A stretch of 64,000 nt of DNA, from positions 2,659,501 through 2,723,500 of the forward strand of contig NC_051107.1 in NCBI RefSeq assembly GCF_901709675.1, read 5' to 3'. Position numbers and translations under genes: made by a program. This DNA is from Syngnathus acus (lineage: Eukaryota > Chordata > Actinopteri > Syngnathiformes > Syngnathidae). The notes under the pieces are model-generated. The model was given only the letters and a program-made list of their open reading frames with translations, was not told the origin of the DNA and did no database searches. Below, piece after piece: positions 37,743 through 50,731 of the stretch; position 1 is the first letter of the stretch, and each line of letters opens with the position of its first letter.

Positions 37743-39421
37743 CCGTACAGCGTGTCGAAGTAATGACGGTACTGTAGAACACGGGCACAACCGCAACTTG
37801 ACCACACGGATGGAAGCAGCGGGGAGCTTAGCGGTTCCAAAAAACAGACAGCTAATGAGTATGCCGACAAGCCCGGACATATGTTTTTAATTTTGAAGGA
37901 GCAAAGGATGAGTGATCGGTCAATGACGATATGTAGCTTCGAGGGGGGGGGGGGGTGGGTATTATCTTGAATGACCTATGACCCCCTCATCGTCAGCAGT
38001 ATTAGGTAATGTCTTTAAACCATACAGAAATGCATACCGAGCAACCGATTAGACTCGATCACAGACACGATTAATTGTCAATCAATTCATGCCTTTATAT
38101 CAAACGCAATCTAATAAATAACTTGAATCCCATCCAAGTTGTGTTCAATGCTGCTATGCGAAAACATTGTCTGGAAAAAAAACCGCAGATTCTTTTGTAA
38201 CTTTGATAAAACACAGATACATATGTAAATAATTACTCATCCAGCTGGGAGTGTTTTTGTGTCCGGTCTATATGCACTACCCAACAACATAGGCTGAAAA
38301 ATTTGCCCCCCCCACCCCCGGCAGAATTCCGTGAACTAGTTACCACCAAGAAGGAATGTCATCATCATGCTAGAGCATGCGGGAATATGATCCGATAGTA
38401 TGGCGACATGGTATTGCTAAATCGATTCTTACGGTCTGTCACGACCTGACAAAAGACGCCGCGGGAAGAAAAAGCCGTAATTTTAGACTTCAAAATGACT
38501 TAATCCTGTCTGTGTTTGAAAGTGAAACCGTTTTTAAACACTAAAAGTTCTTATCGCCTGGGGGTTAAAAAAAGATCGAAAACATCTCAATCATATAAAA
38601 TAGACACCAGAGTTTTTTTGGGAAGGCGGAAATATCCGGTCTTGGTGACCTCTAGCTGCCCTCCCTGCGTGCTCATCCAAAATCTGCAAAGCAGGAGGTT
38701 ATTTGCTTCAGTCCACTTGGCATGCTAGCAAGGTTAGCAAGACGCTAACACCCAAAGTGATGTAATTAACTGTTGATAATTCAAGGATAACTTGAGAGGT
38801 GTAGTCTACATATTTTAAAAACTTCGCTCATCTTTCCGTTGGCTGTCCTTGGATGCATTCCAGACAATTTTGAATCACAACGCCATGATAATCTACGTGA
38901 GAAAGATTGAAACGTCTGCGAAAACCCACCATCCTTGATCTCAATGGTGATTCATGCTGACTTGTCTTTTTACGGGCGGGAAGGACGATATAAAAAAAAG
39001 TCGTACAATACAGATATGGGATCATTTAGTCGACCTAAATTGTAGCATCTGCACCGATGTGTTTTTTTCCATTATGGGATGGACGGCGGCCAGGTACAGT
39101 AGAGAAACAAAAGAACTGAGAGACAACAAAAGACAAAGAAGATCCCGGAAGGGAAAAGTCAGCAGCATGACATCTTGTGAAAATGATTAAATGTGTTTTT
39201 ATTTAATTAGGACTTCTCTTTTTTTTTGCTTCTATACGAGATAAAGGAAAGTATTGCTAACATCAATGACAACATACAGATGAGTAAGGAGGCAAGGAAG
39301 CTTGAAGCTAATTAGAGGCCGGCTGTGTTTTGTTTACATCGCTGCCAAACTTGCTACAAATAGCATGATTGCAATGAATCATTGCGACATTGACTTTTGA
39401 CTTTGACATTTTGTTGGATAA

Positions 39422-39890
39422 GTCCATTACCTCCCTTTTGCAGCTTTCTCTAATATTTTTAATAAATTCCGCAAATATCGGGGCTACAAAGTTCACTTCT
39501 CGTTGCCTCTTTGATTCACTTTTGTTTGCTAATCTTGCAAGATTTTTTTTTTGAGGATTTATGTTTTTAACTCATTCACTACCATTGACGCCTATAGACG
39601 TCCAAGTTCTATTTTAACACGACTGGCAGTGAATGAAAGTAAAATCCATCTTTCTAGTCCATTACCTCCCTTTTGCAGCTTTCTCTAATATTTTAATAAA
39701 TTCCGCAAATATCGGGGCTACAAAGTTCACTTCTCGTTGCCTCTTTGATTCACTTTTGTTTGCTAATCTTGCAAGAATTTTTTTTTTGAGGATTTATTTT
39801 TTTAACTCATTCACTACCATTGACGCCTATAGACGTCCAAGTTCTATTTTAACACGACTGGCAGTGAATGAAAGTAAAATCCATCTCTGC
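39422..39890. repeat. 235-nt tandem duplication carrying the palindromic MITE
   Basis: The block starting GTCCATTACCTCCCTTTTGC at 39422 recurs at 39657. Both copies hold CGCAAATATCGGGGCTACAA and the palindrome TTAACTCATTCACTACC...GGCAGTGAATGAAAGTAA (39567-39642 and 39802-39877). Confidence 0.9.
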
Positions 39891-40385
39891 TCAATAAAAT
39901 GTAGCCTTTAATTATTCTATTGCGTAATGTGATGCGACTGTTTATCCCGCCACTGCTCCAAATTTCCACACACACTTTAACGGTTGGTAGCGTAGGTCCT
40001 CCCCAATGCTCCGATTTACTTCAACCTGTGCCGTTCTAAGTGCCCTGGAGCCAATGGAAGAGTTTGGCAATAAACAATCCATTTCAGAGCGAGCATAATA
40101 GCGGTCCTAATATGGTGCCGTTTCACCCACTGTTGATCCACTGGAGAGAAGAAGAATAACAAGTGACACAGGTCCATTATTATCAAATAGCCCGCGGATT
40201 AAACCACGTGGGAGCTGCTTTGTATCACCCGACATGTGAGCGACGGGGTAAAGAGAAAATGGAAGCTGTTTGATTTGATGGAGAGCAATACGCTCTTCCT
40301 CTCCGCCGATCTGGAACGCAAAAAAAATATTTACATTGTTGTCGACTTGGATTACATCATAGACTTAAATCCACAAAGGACGGGT

Positions 40386-40421
40386 GTTTGGGTTAGGGTT
40401 AAGGTTAGGGTTAGGTTTAGG
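40386..40421. repeat. Interstitial telomere-like (TTAGGG) tract
   Basis: GGGTTAGGGTTAAGGTTAGG followed by GTTAGGTTTAGG: about five degenerate TTAGGG units. Confidence 0.75.
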
Positions 40422-40589
40422 AATAAAATCATTTGGATCCAGGTACATTTTTAAATAGACTACTTAAAATGTATCTGGTAAATTCAACAACAAAACTGTT
40501 GAAACCAGTGCAAACCCTTTTCTGCGAGTGTGACATGTAACATTAAACCACACACACGGTCGCCACAATTAGCTTGCATCTTCCCTCCC

Positions 40590-40630
40590 GAGAGAGAGAG
40601 AGAGCGAGAGAGCAAGAGAGAGAGAGAGAG
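40590..40630. repeat. (GA)n microsatellite
   Basis: AG/GA dinucleotides with two C interruptions. Confidence 0.9.
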
Positions 40631-40796
40631 TGGAGGAGCAGCCAGTTGTTCTTCACTCCCTGCTTTAAGTTGAGAGGCAGACGTTCTTGGCTTGGACGCC
40701 GCGCTCATGTCAGGATTAGGAGCCGGGGACGCGGGACACACCGGTGATCTGCAGGTCCTAATTGAGCGACCCCAGCCAGATTCGCTCCCTGGTCAG
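40631..40796 (+). other. lrrc17: Possible lrrc17 5' untranslated exon
   Basis: A GC-richer island in AT-rich surroundings ends in a donor-like CCTGGTCAG|GTAGGA. It lies 3 kb before the acceptor (TTTTTCTAG, 43811-43812) that precedes the lrrc17 start codon on the same strand. The link is positional only. Confidence 0.25.
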
Positions 40797-43700
40797 GTAG
40801 GATTGTCATGACACCGTTGCATTCCGCTCCCGTCTGATATACATCCTGCCACATGTTTGTGATTACAATCCCTCAAGGATTGACTCGAGTGTGTGTGTGT
40901 GTGTCTACAACACTCATTCATACTTTTTTGCATAAAATTGTATAAGACAATGGATTCAAATGTGAACAGTCCTAAAATGACTTTTTTGATGACTGAGCCA
41001 ATTTGCCAAAATACAGTTTTGCTGATGCAAGTCCTGTTTCGACAAGGCCAAGATCTCTTCTGTGGGGGGGAAGAAGAAAACATTTCATGGTGGCCCCAAG
41101 GAACTTCCATGATTTACTAGTCTGCCCCTTGTGACGAGCCACCGGTCCAGATAAGGATGGCTTATTCCTGAGCAGGCGGGGTTAATGTTTTTAAAGTTGT
41201 CTGGGTAATTATGGCCGCTTAATGACTGTATCTTGTATATACATTTTAAAGAGGAATTTGGACTCAGCTGTTCTTGACATGCAGCTTAATGCAAATCGAC
41301 AGACGGAGGGGGGGGCAAGAGGGGATATGCCCCCCGTGTGAGTAAAATTCCAGCCACATGTGGTTTCAGCCTGGAATTTTAGAGAAGGGAAGGGGAGGGA
41401 AAAGGCTTAACCCGTATGTGCTGATTAGTTAGGCTCATAGACTTCCAAGTTTCTCACAGCTACATTTCAGAGGACGCCAATGGAGACAGTCTTACGTTTT
41501 CTTAAAACGCAGACTATGAAGAGTATCAAGGTCGGTCCAGGTGTCGGCTTTTCATCACTTTCCCAGTGCCCATGACGACGAGTTGAGTCATTGATGAACG
41601 ACTTGAATGAACGCCGACGGTACCGGTTTCCCACCAAAGACAAAATCCAGATGTCAGACGGGTTTTTAGTGCATCTGCGTCGCGGCCAAGACGCGGGAGG
41701 GGGTTTTGTGGGAGGTGTTGAGGGGGTGACGCTGAAACCAGCAATGTACTATACATTGAAAGTCCCAACACAAAGGAGAAACATGGAACAGTTTGTTCTC
41801 TTGGAGAGTCGGAAGAAAAAAAATGGAAGTTTCAGAAACTCAATTTCAAAAACAGGTTTTCTGTCGCTCCTTGTAGAAACAAACAAATCTGTCTTCAATT
41901 AAGCACATAGGGATCTTTTCTAACGCTCGCCGAGTCTACATACAGACTCTACTGTAAGGTCTTGAATTCCCTCTTATTGGCTCTTGAGCTTCAGGCAGAG
42001 ATCATAAACCTGTTTGGTTATTTGTCGTGATTAACCCAAGCATACGCTCCCTTTCTTTGAGGAAAAAAATGGGGTCCTTGTTCTCTCTGTCCTTCTGGTT
42101 CTACTTTCTTTCTTTGTGCAATAAAGTGGTCCTTGTGTCAGAAAAGGGTTTCCCTGCGGAGATCCATGTTTGAAGTTTTTTTCGGAGGTGGCGATGCATT
42201 CAAAAGCTTTTCAGTCTGTGCCAATTTTTAGTTCTGTCATATGAATGCCAAGATCCTCATAGACGGTCTGTCAAAGGACTCATGTTCTGGACTGGTTGAA
42301 GTCAGACTTGAGGATAAAGACGTAAGATCCATCCATCTGTGTTTCCTTGATCCAGTTTTTCCTCCTGTAGGTGGTCTGTTCTTCGGTCGGTTGACGTCAA
42401 ATGACCTATCCAAAGTCTACGGACCCCTTTTCCTTAAATAACCGGTTGTATATGAATTCAAGTGTCCAAAGCTACACATCTATAAATGGCCACACATCTG
42501 CTGTGTAACTTTTATTTTCAAGACACATCTGTAAATTGTATTGCTTTGGGAAAATCCATGAATACAATTTATGACCAATTGAATTCTTCCATTTTCAGAA
42601 ACAATGGTTTAGCAATCATCATGACCATCCTCCCCGTCGTTAAAGAGTACATGTTGGCTGTCTTCCCTGAGCTGGCATGCTTTTTCCCCAGACTGGAAAT
42701 GATTGCCGCAAAAAAAAAACCCTAAAAATAAATGTCGGTTCAATTTGCACCTAATATAAGCAGTTAACACAAACACCCTGAAACATGCTGACATGTTATA
42801 TTGACAGCCTAATATGGAATTGGGTAAGAAAGGGAGAAGAAGGATTAAGTCTCCTGGCGGGAATCCAGTTTGGTACTTGGCAGAAAAGATTAGCATGGAA
42901 TAGTAAACATGTTACATAACTGGCGAGTTGTGCCCATAGAGACTGTTTTCAAGGATTAAGCCAGATTTTGGACAAAAATCACCTTGTGTCGTGTAAAAAT
43001 GTCATTTTCAGGCCCTTTTTTTTTACTGGCAGACAATAAGTCTGGAGATTTTAAACCACATCCCTGGAAATGGACCCGACCACAGCTCTGTGCAAAAATA
43101 TTGACGCACAGAAGTTTTATAAGCGACATGGTTGGGACAATAATGGTAGCTTGCGATGACTAATTCAGGCTGCTGTGGGTCTGAGGCCAACCACATTGGA
43201 TTTACTGGGGAATGTATTGCATCGCAGATGAGTTGCTGCTTAACAGCTGTGAATGCCAAAATGACCTGAGCCGCTTCCGATGGCTTGGAAAAAAAAAAAC
43301 CTTGACCGGGCTATAAACGGAAGTATAGTTTTAAAGAGCGATAATGTTTCAACTGCTGGGAAAGATGATACGCTGGGTGACAAATGGAGAGAGTGACTAA
43401 CAAACAGCCCGGGATTAGTAGGATTATCGTTTAGTGCCGATAAAAGGTGTCAATTTAACCTGGACAACGTGCAGTCAGTTCTAAGGCGGGATAAGGTTGT
43501 CATGGTTGGATACGAGGACTCGGCGGGATGAAGAAAATGAATCTGCATATACGTTTGCAGCTGTTTCTGTCTGTTGCCGGTTGATTATTCACACAAAAGT
43601 ATCATTCTGCAGTGACGGGCTTGTTCCAATGTGCGAGACACAGCGAGACCATCAAGGGGAGGGTTGCGGTTTGGTACAGTTGGAACTGACTCATTGGGGA

Positions 43701-43863
43701 GACTTGTGTCTGTGTGATGATTGGAAGAGGTTTCGACTCTTACTTATGTGTAATCCAATTTTGGAATTGAATACAGGCAAGATCTAAATCCACTTCCTGT
43801 TTGTTTTTCTAGCTGTGAAAAACTCATCTTTCGAAGTTGACCTGACTACCGTCTTTCGGCATC

Positions 43864-46800
43864 ATGCATCTTCTGGCTGTACTGTGCCTCTTGCTGCTCC
43901 TCCGGTCCGCCGAGCCCCGGAGATGCCCAAGGTCCAGCGCCATGGAAACAGGAATCGACGAGTGGATTCGGGGTAAAGGAAGGGCTGGCGTCGTGAGGCG
44001 CCAAACACAGGAATGCAAGGAGTACATAGAAGCGGGAGAGAAGTACCTGGATTGCCAAGATAGACAGTTGACCACCGTGATGCAAGACTGGCCCAAAGAT
44101 ATCCACCACCTGCTACTGGCCAGGAATAAAATCCAGGCAAGTACAAGCAGCTCTCGGGATATAAGACACGTAGCACCTGCTGCAGTCCAAGCCACAGCTT
44201 GTCCAGACGTCTTTTATGTCTCCAATTAAGATCTCCGGATTCATTTCCATCCAGTCGGTGGATCTGACCTCTCACCATGACCCAAATAAATTACAGCCAG
44301 TTTGTTGACGCCATGAACATCTGTGCACCATCACAGGGGGGCGGGGGGGCTGGGATCAAACGGAAATCTGGTTCATTCAATCAGCAACCTCGATTTTCAG
44401 TTTCGACAGTTTAGAGAATATTATCAATTTATTTTAGCTTCACGGTTGCTGCTAAAAATGTCAGAAGAGTAAACCCAGACTTGTTTACGTTTTTGCTAAT
44501 GACAAAACATGAAACTCTGGGATTGTTTTCATTCCCAGGATTGATTGTCAGTACTTTTTGAAATGACAACAACTCCCACATCTCGTTGTTTAGGTTCTGA
44601 GGGACAACATGTTCTCCCAGTTCAGTCAACTCAAGAGCCTGGACCTTCAACAAAATGACATTTCCATGGTGGAAGACCGAGCGTTTAATGGACTTTCCAA
44701 ACTCAGGACGCTTCTACTGCAACATAACAGCTTGAAAACAGCCTCCGAGGAGGTCCTCCTCCCCATGCCCCGCCTTACCTACCTCCGTCTCTACGACAAC
44801 CCCTGGAACTGTCACTGCCCGTTGGATAGTCTACTTAGGACGCTGCAGGTGCCTAGTAACCGCAACCTGGGCAATTACGCCAAGTGCGCGGAACCTCTTT
44901 CGCTGAGGGGCCAGAAGCTGAGGAAGCTGAACGTGGACTCGTTGTGTGCAGGTGACAACCAGGTGGATGAGACTCAACTAAAACCACCTATGAAAAAACC
45001 AATGGCCACATCCATGTGCCACACCTACATGTTTCCCAAACCTCTGCTGGACTGCAGCTATAAAGGTGAGCATGGTCAAAGAGCGACCCAAAATAATCAT
45101 GGTGGTGACTTGAATCGAGTTGCCAATTGGCCATGGCAATGATCAACCAATCAGAGGACAGAAAATGGCTGACATCATCAAGTGTTGTTTTTAAATGTCG
45201 CTTGGCTATCGGAATCAGCGACCAAAGACTGAAGAGACTCAAAGATCGAAGGAGGTCCAGTTGTCATCTGGTTCTGTTTCCAATTTTCAATCTTGTTGAT
45301 TATCCCCACAGAAGATGATCACACCTAAATTAGATTCTACGACCCCGATTATCCCTCAATATTGCTTTCTTATCTCATCTTCATGCTTCCAAACAATGCA
45401 CAGGCCTTTTAGCTCCCACGACCTCAACAAAGATTCTTTCAGTCTTTGAGCATGATTCAGATACAAAAAAAAAATCTTTCGAATCATCTTTCACTGAGTC
45501 AGAATCCCACAAAGCCCATCTGTGTCGGGCAAATGGTTGAGGGAGAGCGTTTAGCATATTTTCCGAGTAGTTCTACACTGGGACTGTTGAATGGGGTCTC
45601 TATCTGACTCCTGACATTGATTCCCAGCCGTTCCGCTTCATCCGGTTTACGATGCAACCTGAGTTTTGCTATTTAAAATGTTGCGCACTTTTTCGTACGA
45701 CCCGAAGCAATGCGTGCATGATGATTGGAGCTAATTGATCCAAAAACAACAAATATAAACTATTTATAAAAATAAAAATGGAACCTTGACGTCTATATCC
45801 GTCAATGGCAGTGAACGGGTTAAACAAGACTGTTAATCTCTTGGGAGGAATATTGACACGTTCAAGTTAAATTTGGCTTTTGTGATAAGTAGTACTGGTC
45901 CAAAGAAAATAGCAGGCATGAGAACCAAGCCTACATTAAATTTAGACAGGACCAATTTGGAAACAAGACCGGAGAAATTAAACTGAAGACTTTTTTTTTT
46001 TTATTTCTCTCCATCCACATTTTCCTTCTTTTTGTCTAAATGGCGCCGCCCCTGTGGTCTGAGAGCTGCTTTTCTGAGGTGAACCACAGCGAATTTCAGG
46101 CGCCACGTCATTCTCCGAACTGAGACATGAGTGCAGAGACAACAAATGCTTAAAAGCAACTTTTGAATTCACGCTATGACTCAAAACATCAAAATACATG
46201 ATTCTTCTGAGTCGGCACTTTCTGCCAGGTAATGAGACATTTCCTGCAGGAGGTCCGTTCAGCACTGGACCGTGTGCCAAAGTTATGAAACAAATGTTTG
46301 ACTGCAGGCGCTTCGGGTTTCCCCGTTGAAACAAACTGCTGACTTTAACGCTAAATTGCGTGCGGCTACATAAAGCAGCTGAAAAACTATAATTTCCCAA
46401 AAGTTGGGCCTGAATCCAACATGCCCAAAAAACCATCGCGTAGTCTAAACAATATAAACCATGTGCAATAATAACTTATGGAAGTCATGCTATGTGGATT
46501 AATGTCGGCCAGTTCAAATAAATCAACGATTATTTGGCTTCCCTTCGAATGCTGGGGTTGCACATTTTAGCTCTTGGAAAATTGCTATCCTGACTTGAAC
46601 TATACTTGAAAATTCAAAGACAGATAAATTTGCTGACTTGAAATTTTGAGTTGACTCAACGTACATATTGTCGTGATCAATTTTAAAAGCAAAACTTTTA
46701 TGACGGGTGCCTTTCGTCAATCTATTTTCATCAAAGTATCCAACGTAGGAAATTATATCTTTCCTCGACCACAGCTTCTTGGACAGAGAGAATTTGTGTG

Positions 46801-49800
46801 TTTGGTCCGAATGACACACAGCCAGTCCCAGAGTCATTTTGCAATGAGATGTGCCAAACACTTTCCAGCTGTCTTCTGCAAATAAACTCCAAAAAAGCTA
46901 CAGACACAAACTTGGGGAGGAAAAAAGTGGGATTCCCTTTTCGATTGCAAGTCCACGGAGGAGCATGAAAATGTTACCTTAAAAGTCTTCTCCGAATCTT
47001 GGAGATGTTTTTCCCGTATCCACGTTTAACTTTTACGGCAAACATGATGACAGCTTACAACATCTGGGTCGGCTAAATGTGCCTATAAAGCCCGCAACAT
47101 CTGCACTGTAAAAACCGTCGGCGACTAAATTACAACGTCCGTGCAGGAAACGACGCGGCGGCAAAGATGAAACGTAGAATGCATACGAATATGATTACAT
47201 CCGCTCACCTGCAACTGGTTTACGACTAAGACAATCAGCCATGTTTAATTTGATGCCGCAAAACACCGAAGAGGCCAGCTTATGAAAATATTTTTTGGGA
47301 TCTGACAACTGAATGCGGGCCAGACTTCTGGTTCCGTTTGAAAAAAAAAAAAAACTGCAGAAAGTCTTGACAACAAACATTACAACAGGGGTAGAATATT
47401 CCCGCCATGATGGCCGGCGTGTGGGATTCACCTGGTTCGTGCATTAAAAGCCAATCAGAACGGGAAATGTGCAAATGCGCACCTTGGAAACGCATTCAGA
47501 CACTTATGTTTGTTGTTGAGAGAAATTTAAAAAAAAAAAAAAGGGAAAATGTTGCTCACAACCTACGCAACATCTTGAAAATAGCTAGACTTGGACAAAT
47601 CAGAGCTTTGGGGGCTCCCGTTGACTCCGAAGTGACCTGTGGGAAATTTCTAAGACATGGACAAGATGAACAAAACAGATGCAAAGAAGTCAATGCGAAA
47701 CACGCTCAAGTGTTCATAACAACAAACTAGCAAAGGGTATTTGAACAAAAATGGTGCCGCAACACATGTAGGTAGACGATTCATCAATTTTCAACAGCAT
47801 ATATTCTTTATCCTCTGTGAGGAAAGCCTTATATTGCTGCCATATGTGTGTTGTATAACGCCCCCTGGTGGCCACGCACAAGAAGTATGTATTTTATGGT
47901 GTTTTTTTGGGTGGCTAGAGGAGATTAATGGCATTTAAATAGAAAGGATTTGAATTTTGAGTTCCAAGCGTTTGTATGTTGACAAATACAGCTCAGCTAA
48001 AATTCTTTTGTATGCCCGGTTTAGTAAGGTCTGGAGAATTTTTTCGAAATGTTTATGAGGATTTCTGCTGCATTTTTTTGGTCAACATAATATCACCTGT
48101 CGATCTCGCCATAACACCAAAACACACAAATCATCCACGATTTACGGCCAAATTACTACGATAAGTGATGTGATGACTCCTCCGTTTTTTTCCTGACAGG
48201 TATGAGCAACGTCCCATCCGACCTGCCTTCCGACATCGTGAAAATGGATCTATCCGGCAACAACATCAAACATCTCAGGCCCAAGCAGTTCCTGCATTCC
48301 AAAGACCTCAAGATGCTCAACCTCAGCAGCACCAGCCTGAATCAAATAGACACAAGTACGAGTTACATTTTCATTCAAGCATAATTGGATCCTTTGATAA
48401 ATGTATTTAGATTTAAAAAAAATAATTAAAAAGTCATATCTCATCATACTATATCTCCTTTAAGGAGTCATTTTGAAAGTTCACAGATACTTTCGACTTG
48501 AGGTGACATGAAACAAGATATTTCCTTTAAATAATCCGACGACGTCTTGAGATTCTATTTAAGCATTCAGGGAAATGCCCGAGACAGTTTTGGAAGGTCA
48601 CGGTCAAGTAAGCCAGAGATAAAACAGGATGTCTCTCTTATCCTCTTCCATTCTTTCTTTATATGTCCAATTATTTTTAAAACTATGGTTACCCCCTTCT
48701 TCCTGCATGCCTCCCCTTCATCGTTGAGATCAAAGTGAAGCTCGAGGGCAAAGGAAACGCTCGGAAATGTCTTATACCATTAGCTCGCTTATTTCTCGTC
48801 AGCGTACGAGACACTCGCGTTCATTTCCTGTGAGGGACGGCAGGGGACATGGTGCCCAACTGTTTAACTTAGCGCAAAAAAAAATTACATTTTTTTTGCT
48901 CTCTTTCTAAACTTACCTAAGATACCACAAGATGGCGCCAAAGCTCTATTTGATATTTAATAACAGCGCAAAAAAATTACATATTTTTTACTCTCTTTCT
49001 AAACTTTCCTAAGATACCACAAGATGGCGCCAAAGCTCTATTTGATATTTGATAACGGTGCCAAAAGATTATTTCAATTTTTTTGCTCTTTTTAAACGCC
49101 AAAGCTCTATTTGATAAGGGCGCAAAAAAAATATTTACATATTTTTTTACTGTTTCTAAACTTTCCTAAGATACCACAAGGTGGCGCCAAAGCTCTATTT
49201 GATTAAAAAAAAGTACACTGCCACTGCATCTCCACTAGAACAAAAATCAGAAAAAAATTGGCACGGTCCCTGAAAAGAAGAGCATCAAGTATCAACTTCA
49301 TGCCTCTAGCTACGAACCCTTACATCGAGTTGTTAAAGTGACAAACTTGGGGGCGGAGCTAAGTTCATCTAGGGTTGTTAGCGGAAGAAGTCTGTATGGG
49401 CCAAACTGTTTTACCAAGTCATTTGTTCTCCTGCCAGGTGCGTTCGCAGGGCTGCTTTACCTTCGCGAGCTGGATCTTTCCAACAACAGCCTTCACTACT
49501 TCCAGTATGGCGTCCTGGAGGACCTCTACTTCTTGCGTAAGCTGTCTCTGGGCAACAACCCGTGGATCTGCGACTACAACATCCACTACTTGATCTACTG
49601 GCTCAAGCTTCACCCCGGCGTCGCCCACACGGGCCTCATCTGCGCCGAGCCGGAGGAGTTCCGGGGCTGGCGCGTGGCCGACTACGTCAAGACCTACAAC
49701 GGGGAGTGTCCCAAGGATGTACAGACAGGGGGGTTCAATGGGGGACAAGGGGGGACAGAGAATGAGGCGCAAGAGTTGGTGGCCGAGACGGAGGAAGGGT

Positions 49801-49862
49801 TCCGGCTGAGGCCTTTGAAAGATCGGAGGGTGAAAAAGTTTGAGATCATCCGGTTGAGTTAA
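43864..49862 (+). CDS. lrrc17: Leucine-rich repeat-containing protein 17 (secreted)
   Basis: Exons 43864-44136, 44594-45065, 48200-48355, 49438-49862; phases agree; 441 aa, the same as I recall for human LRRC17. Residues 1-17 form a signal peptide rich in Leu. EKYLDCQDRQL, WPKDIHHLLLARNKIQ, LKSLDLQQNDIS and NLGNYAKC match the human protein. Two LRR blocks are each closed by a Cys-rich cap: NPWNCHC (residues 160-166) and NPWICDYN (341-348). Between them is the degenerate stretch LDCSYKG...VPSDLPSDIVKMDLSGNNI. After YNGECPKD the tail (Gly- and Glu-rich, then basic) is divergent. A CTAG acceptor at 43811-43812 just upstream implies one or more untranslated exons. Mammalian LRRC17 restrains osteoclast formation and is secreted; that is family knowledge. 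Intron 1 uses a GC donor (CAG|GCAAGT) and intron 3 contains a short tandem repeat. Confidence 0.95.
45785..45823. mobile_element. Half copy of the palindromic MITE
   Basis: CTTGACGTCTATATCCGTCA then ATGGCAGTGAACGGGTTAA matches the right half of the element at 30233-30295. It lies in lrrc17 intron 2 (45066-48199), which otherwise shows no exon-like or known element over 3.1 kb. Confidence 0.7.
48865..49205. repeat. Tandem ~90-nt repeats in lrrc17 intron 3
   Basis: Three near-complete copies and one truncated copy. Each has GCGCAAAAAAATTAC, CTCTTTCTAAACTTTCCTAA, GATACCACAAGATGGCGCCA and AAGCTCTATTTGATA. The array stops about 230 nt before the last exon. Confidence 0.88.
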
Positions 49863-50731
49863 TCCGGATTCGGGGTTTATGGTTTGTGTGCAGGAGGATT
49901 TAGTCTGGGATCAGGCTGAAGAATTATGACTCAGTGATTTTATGTTTGGAAAGGAGACAAGGGTATGTTTTTGTTTTTGCAATCCATGTAAATAAGTAGG
50001 TGAAGTCTTTTAAGGGACATCTGAATTCTTAGTTGTCACATTGCTGTGCTTAGTCATTTTTAGTTTATGCGGAATTTTTTCCCCAACCGGGTTGTATTTC
50101 CAAACACCGCCCCCAGCTGCTCAAAACTACGAAGTAAAGGTGCTTTATTTCAAAATTACTTTTCTTTTTGTACTGCTGGTGAATGAATGAATGGTACTTT
50201 GGATATGACCATTGAAAATAAAGTCTTTTTTTCTGGGATTTTTTTGTCAATAGACAAAACTGCTCTTTTTTTTTTTCCAAGGTAAACTTTGTCAACACGA
50301 TCATTTAGCGCCACCTCGCGGACAGGCGGTTAACCAAATTACAACGGCAATGAGATTGTGGTGAAGTTCATAGACTCTCCGCTTGGTGTCACTGTTTCAC
50401 ATTGTAAAACAAAAACAGCGTGGTACTTAAGCTTCATAATATATATATTTTTAAATGTAAAAATTTAATGTAGGCTAGTATTAACAATGAGTTTTACGAC
50501 AGACATTTTGTTTCACATTTAATACAATTCCAAGAATAATTATGATCACAACAGAAAAATTAACTTTCACTTTGTGAGCCATTTTATGTCCACTGTCACC
50601 TGTTCTCAAACAGGGAAAAGCGTCCAACACTGAGAACGACATCATTCCATGAAAACTTCTGATCTTAAGAAAATGCAAAATTAGGTAATGTCTTTTGATT
50701 GGTTCCTCATTCATTGTCACGCGTGTCATCC
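49863..50731. other. Convergent 3' UTRs of lrrc17 and rab19
   Basis: lrrc17 (+) and rab19 (-) meet tail to tail. AATAAA at 50217-50222 is a well-placed lrrc17 signal, 355 nt after the stop. TTTAAT at 50518-50523 reads ATTAAA on the minus strand, a common variant signal 210 nt after the rab19 stop. There is no other gene content. Confidence 0.65.

Larger units (their letters stand above)
34123..43863. other. Gene-poor interval between ccdc146 and lrrc17
   Basis: In 9.7 kb I recognise no coding exon on either strand. Contents seen: a possible LTR or transposon remnant (34680-35035), poly-C at 36485-36505, tandem duplications at 37365-37742 and 39422-39890, a telomere-like tract at 40386-40421, a GA microsatellite at 40590-40630 and a possible lrrc17 leader exon. 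Regulatory elements may be present but cannot be read by eye. Confidence 0.6.

Noticed and set aside
43824-44278. Overlapping minus-strand frames of 87-138 codons opposite lrrc17 exon 1
   Set aside because: They mirror the signal-peptide exon of lrrc17 and show no recognisable protein feature.
45978-46436. 152-codon minus-strand frame in lrrc17 intron 2
   Set aside because: Composition is unremarkable, it ends in a poly-Lys run from a poly-T tract, has no motif and no splice context.
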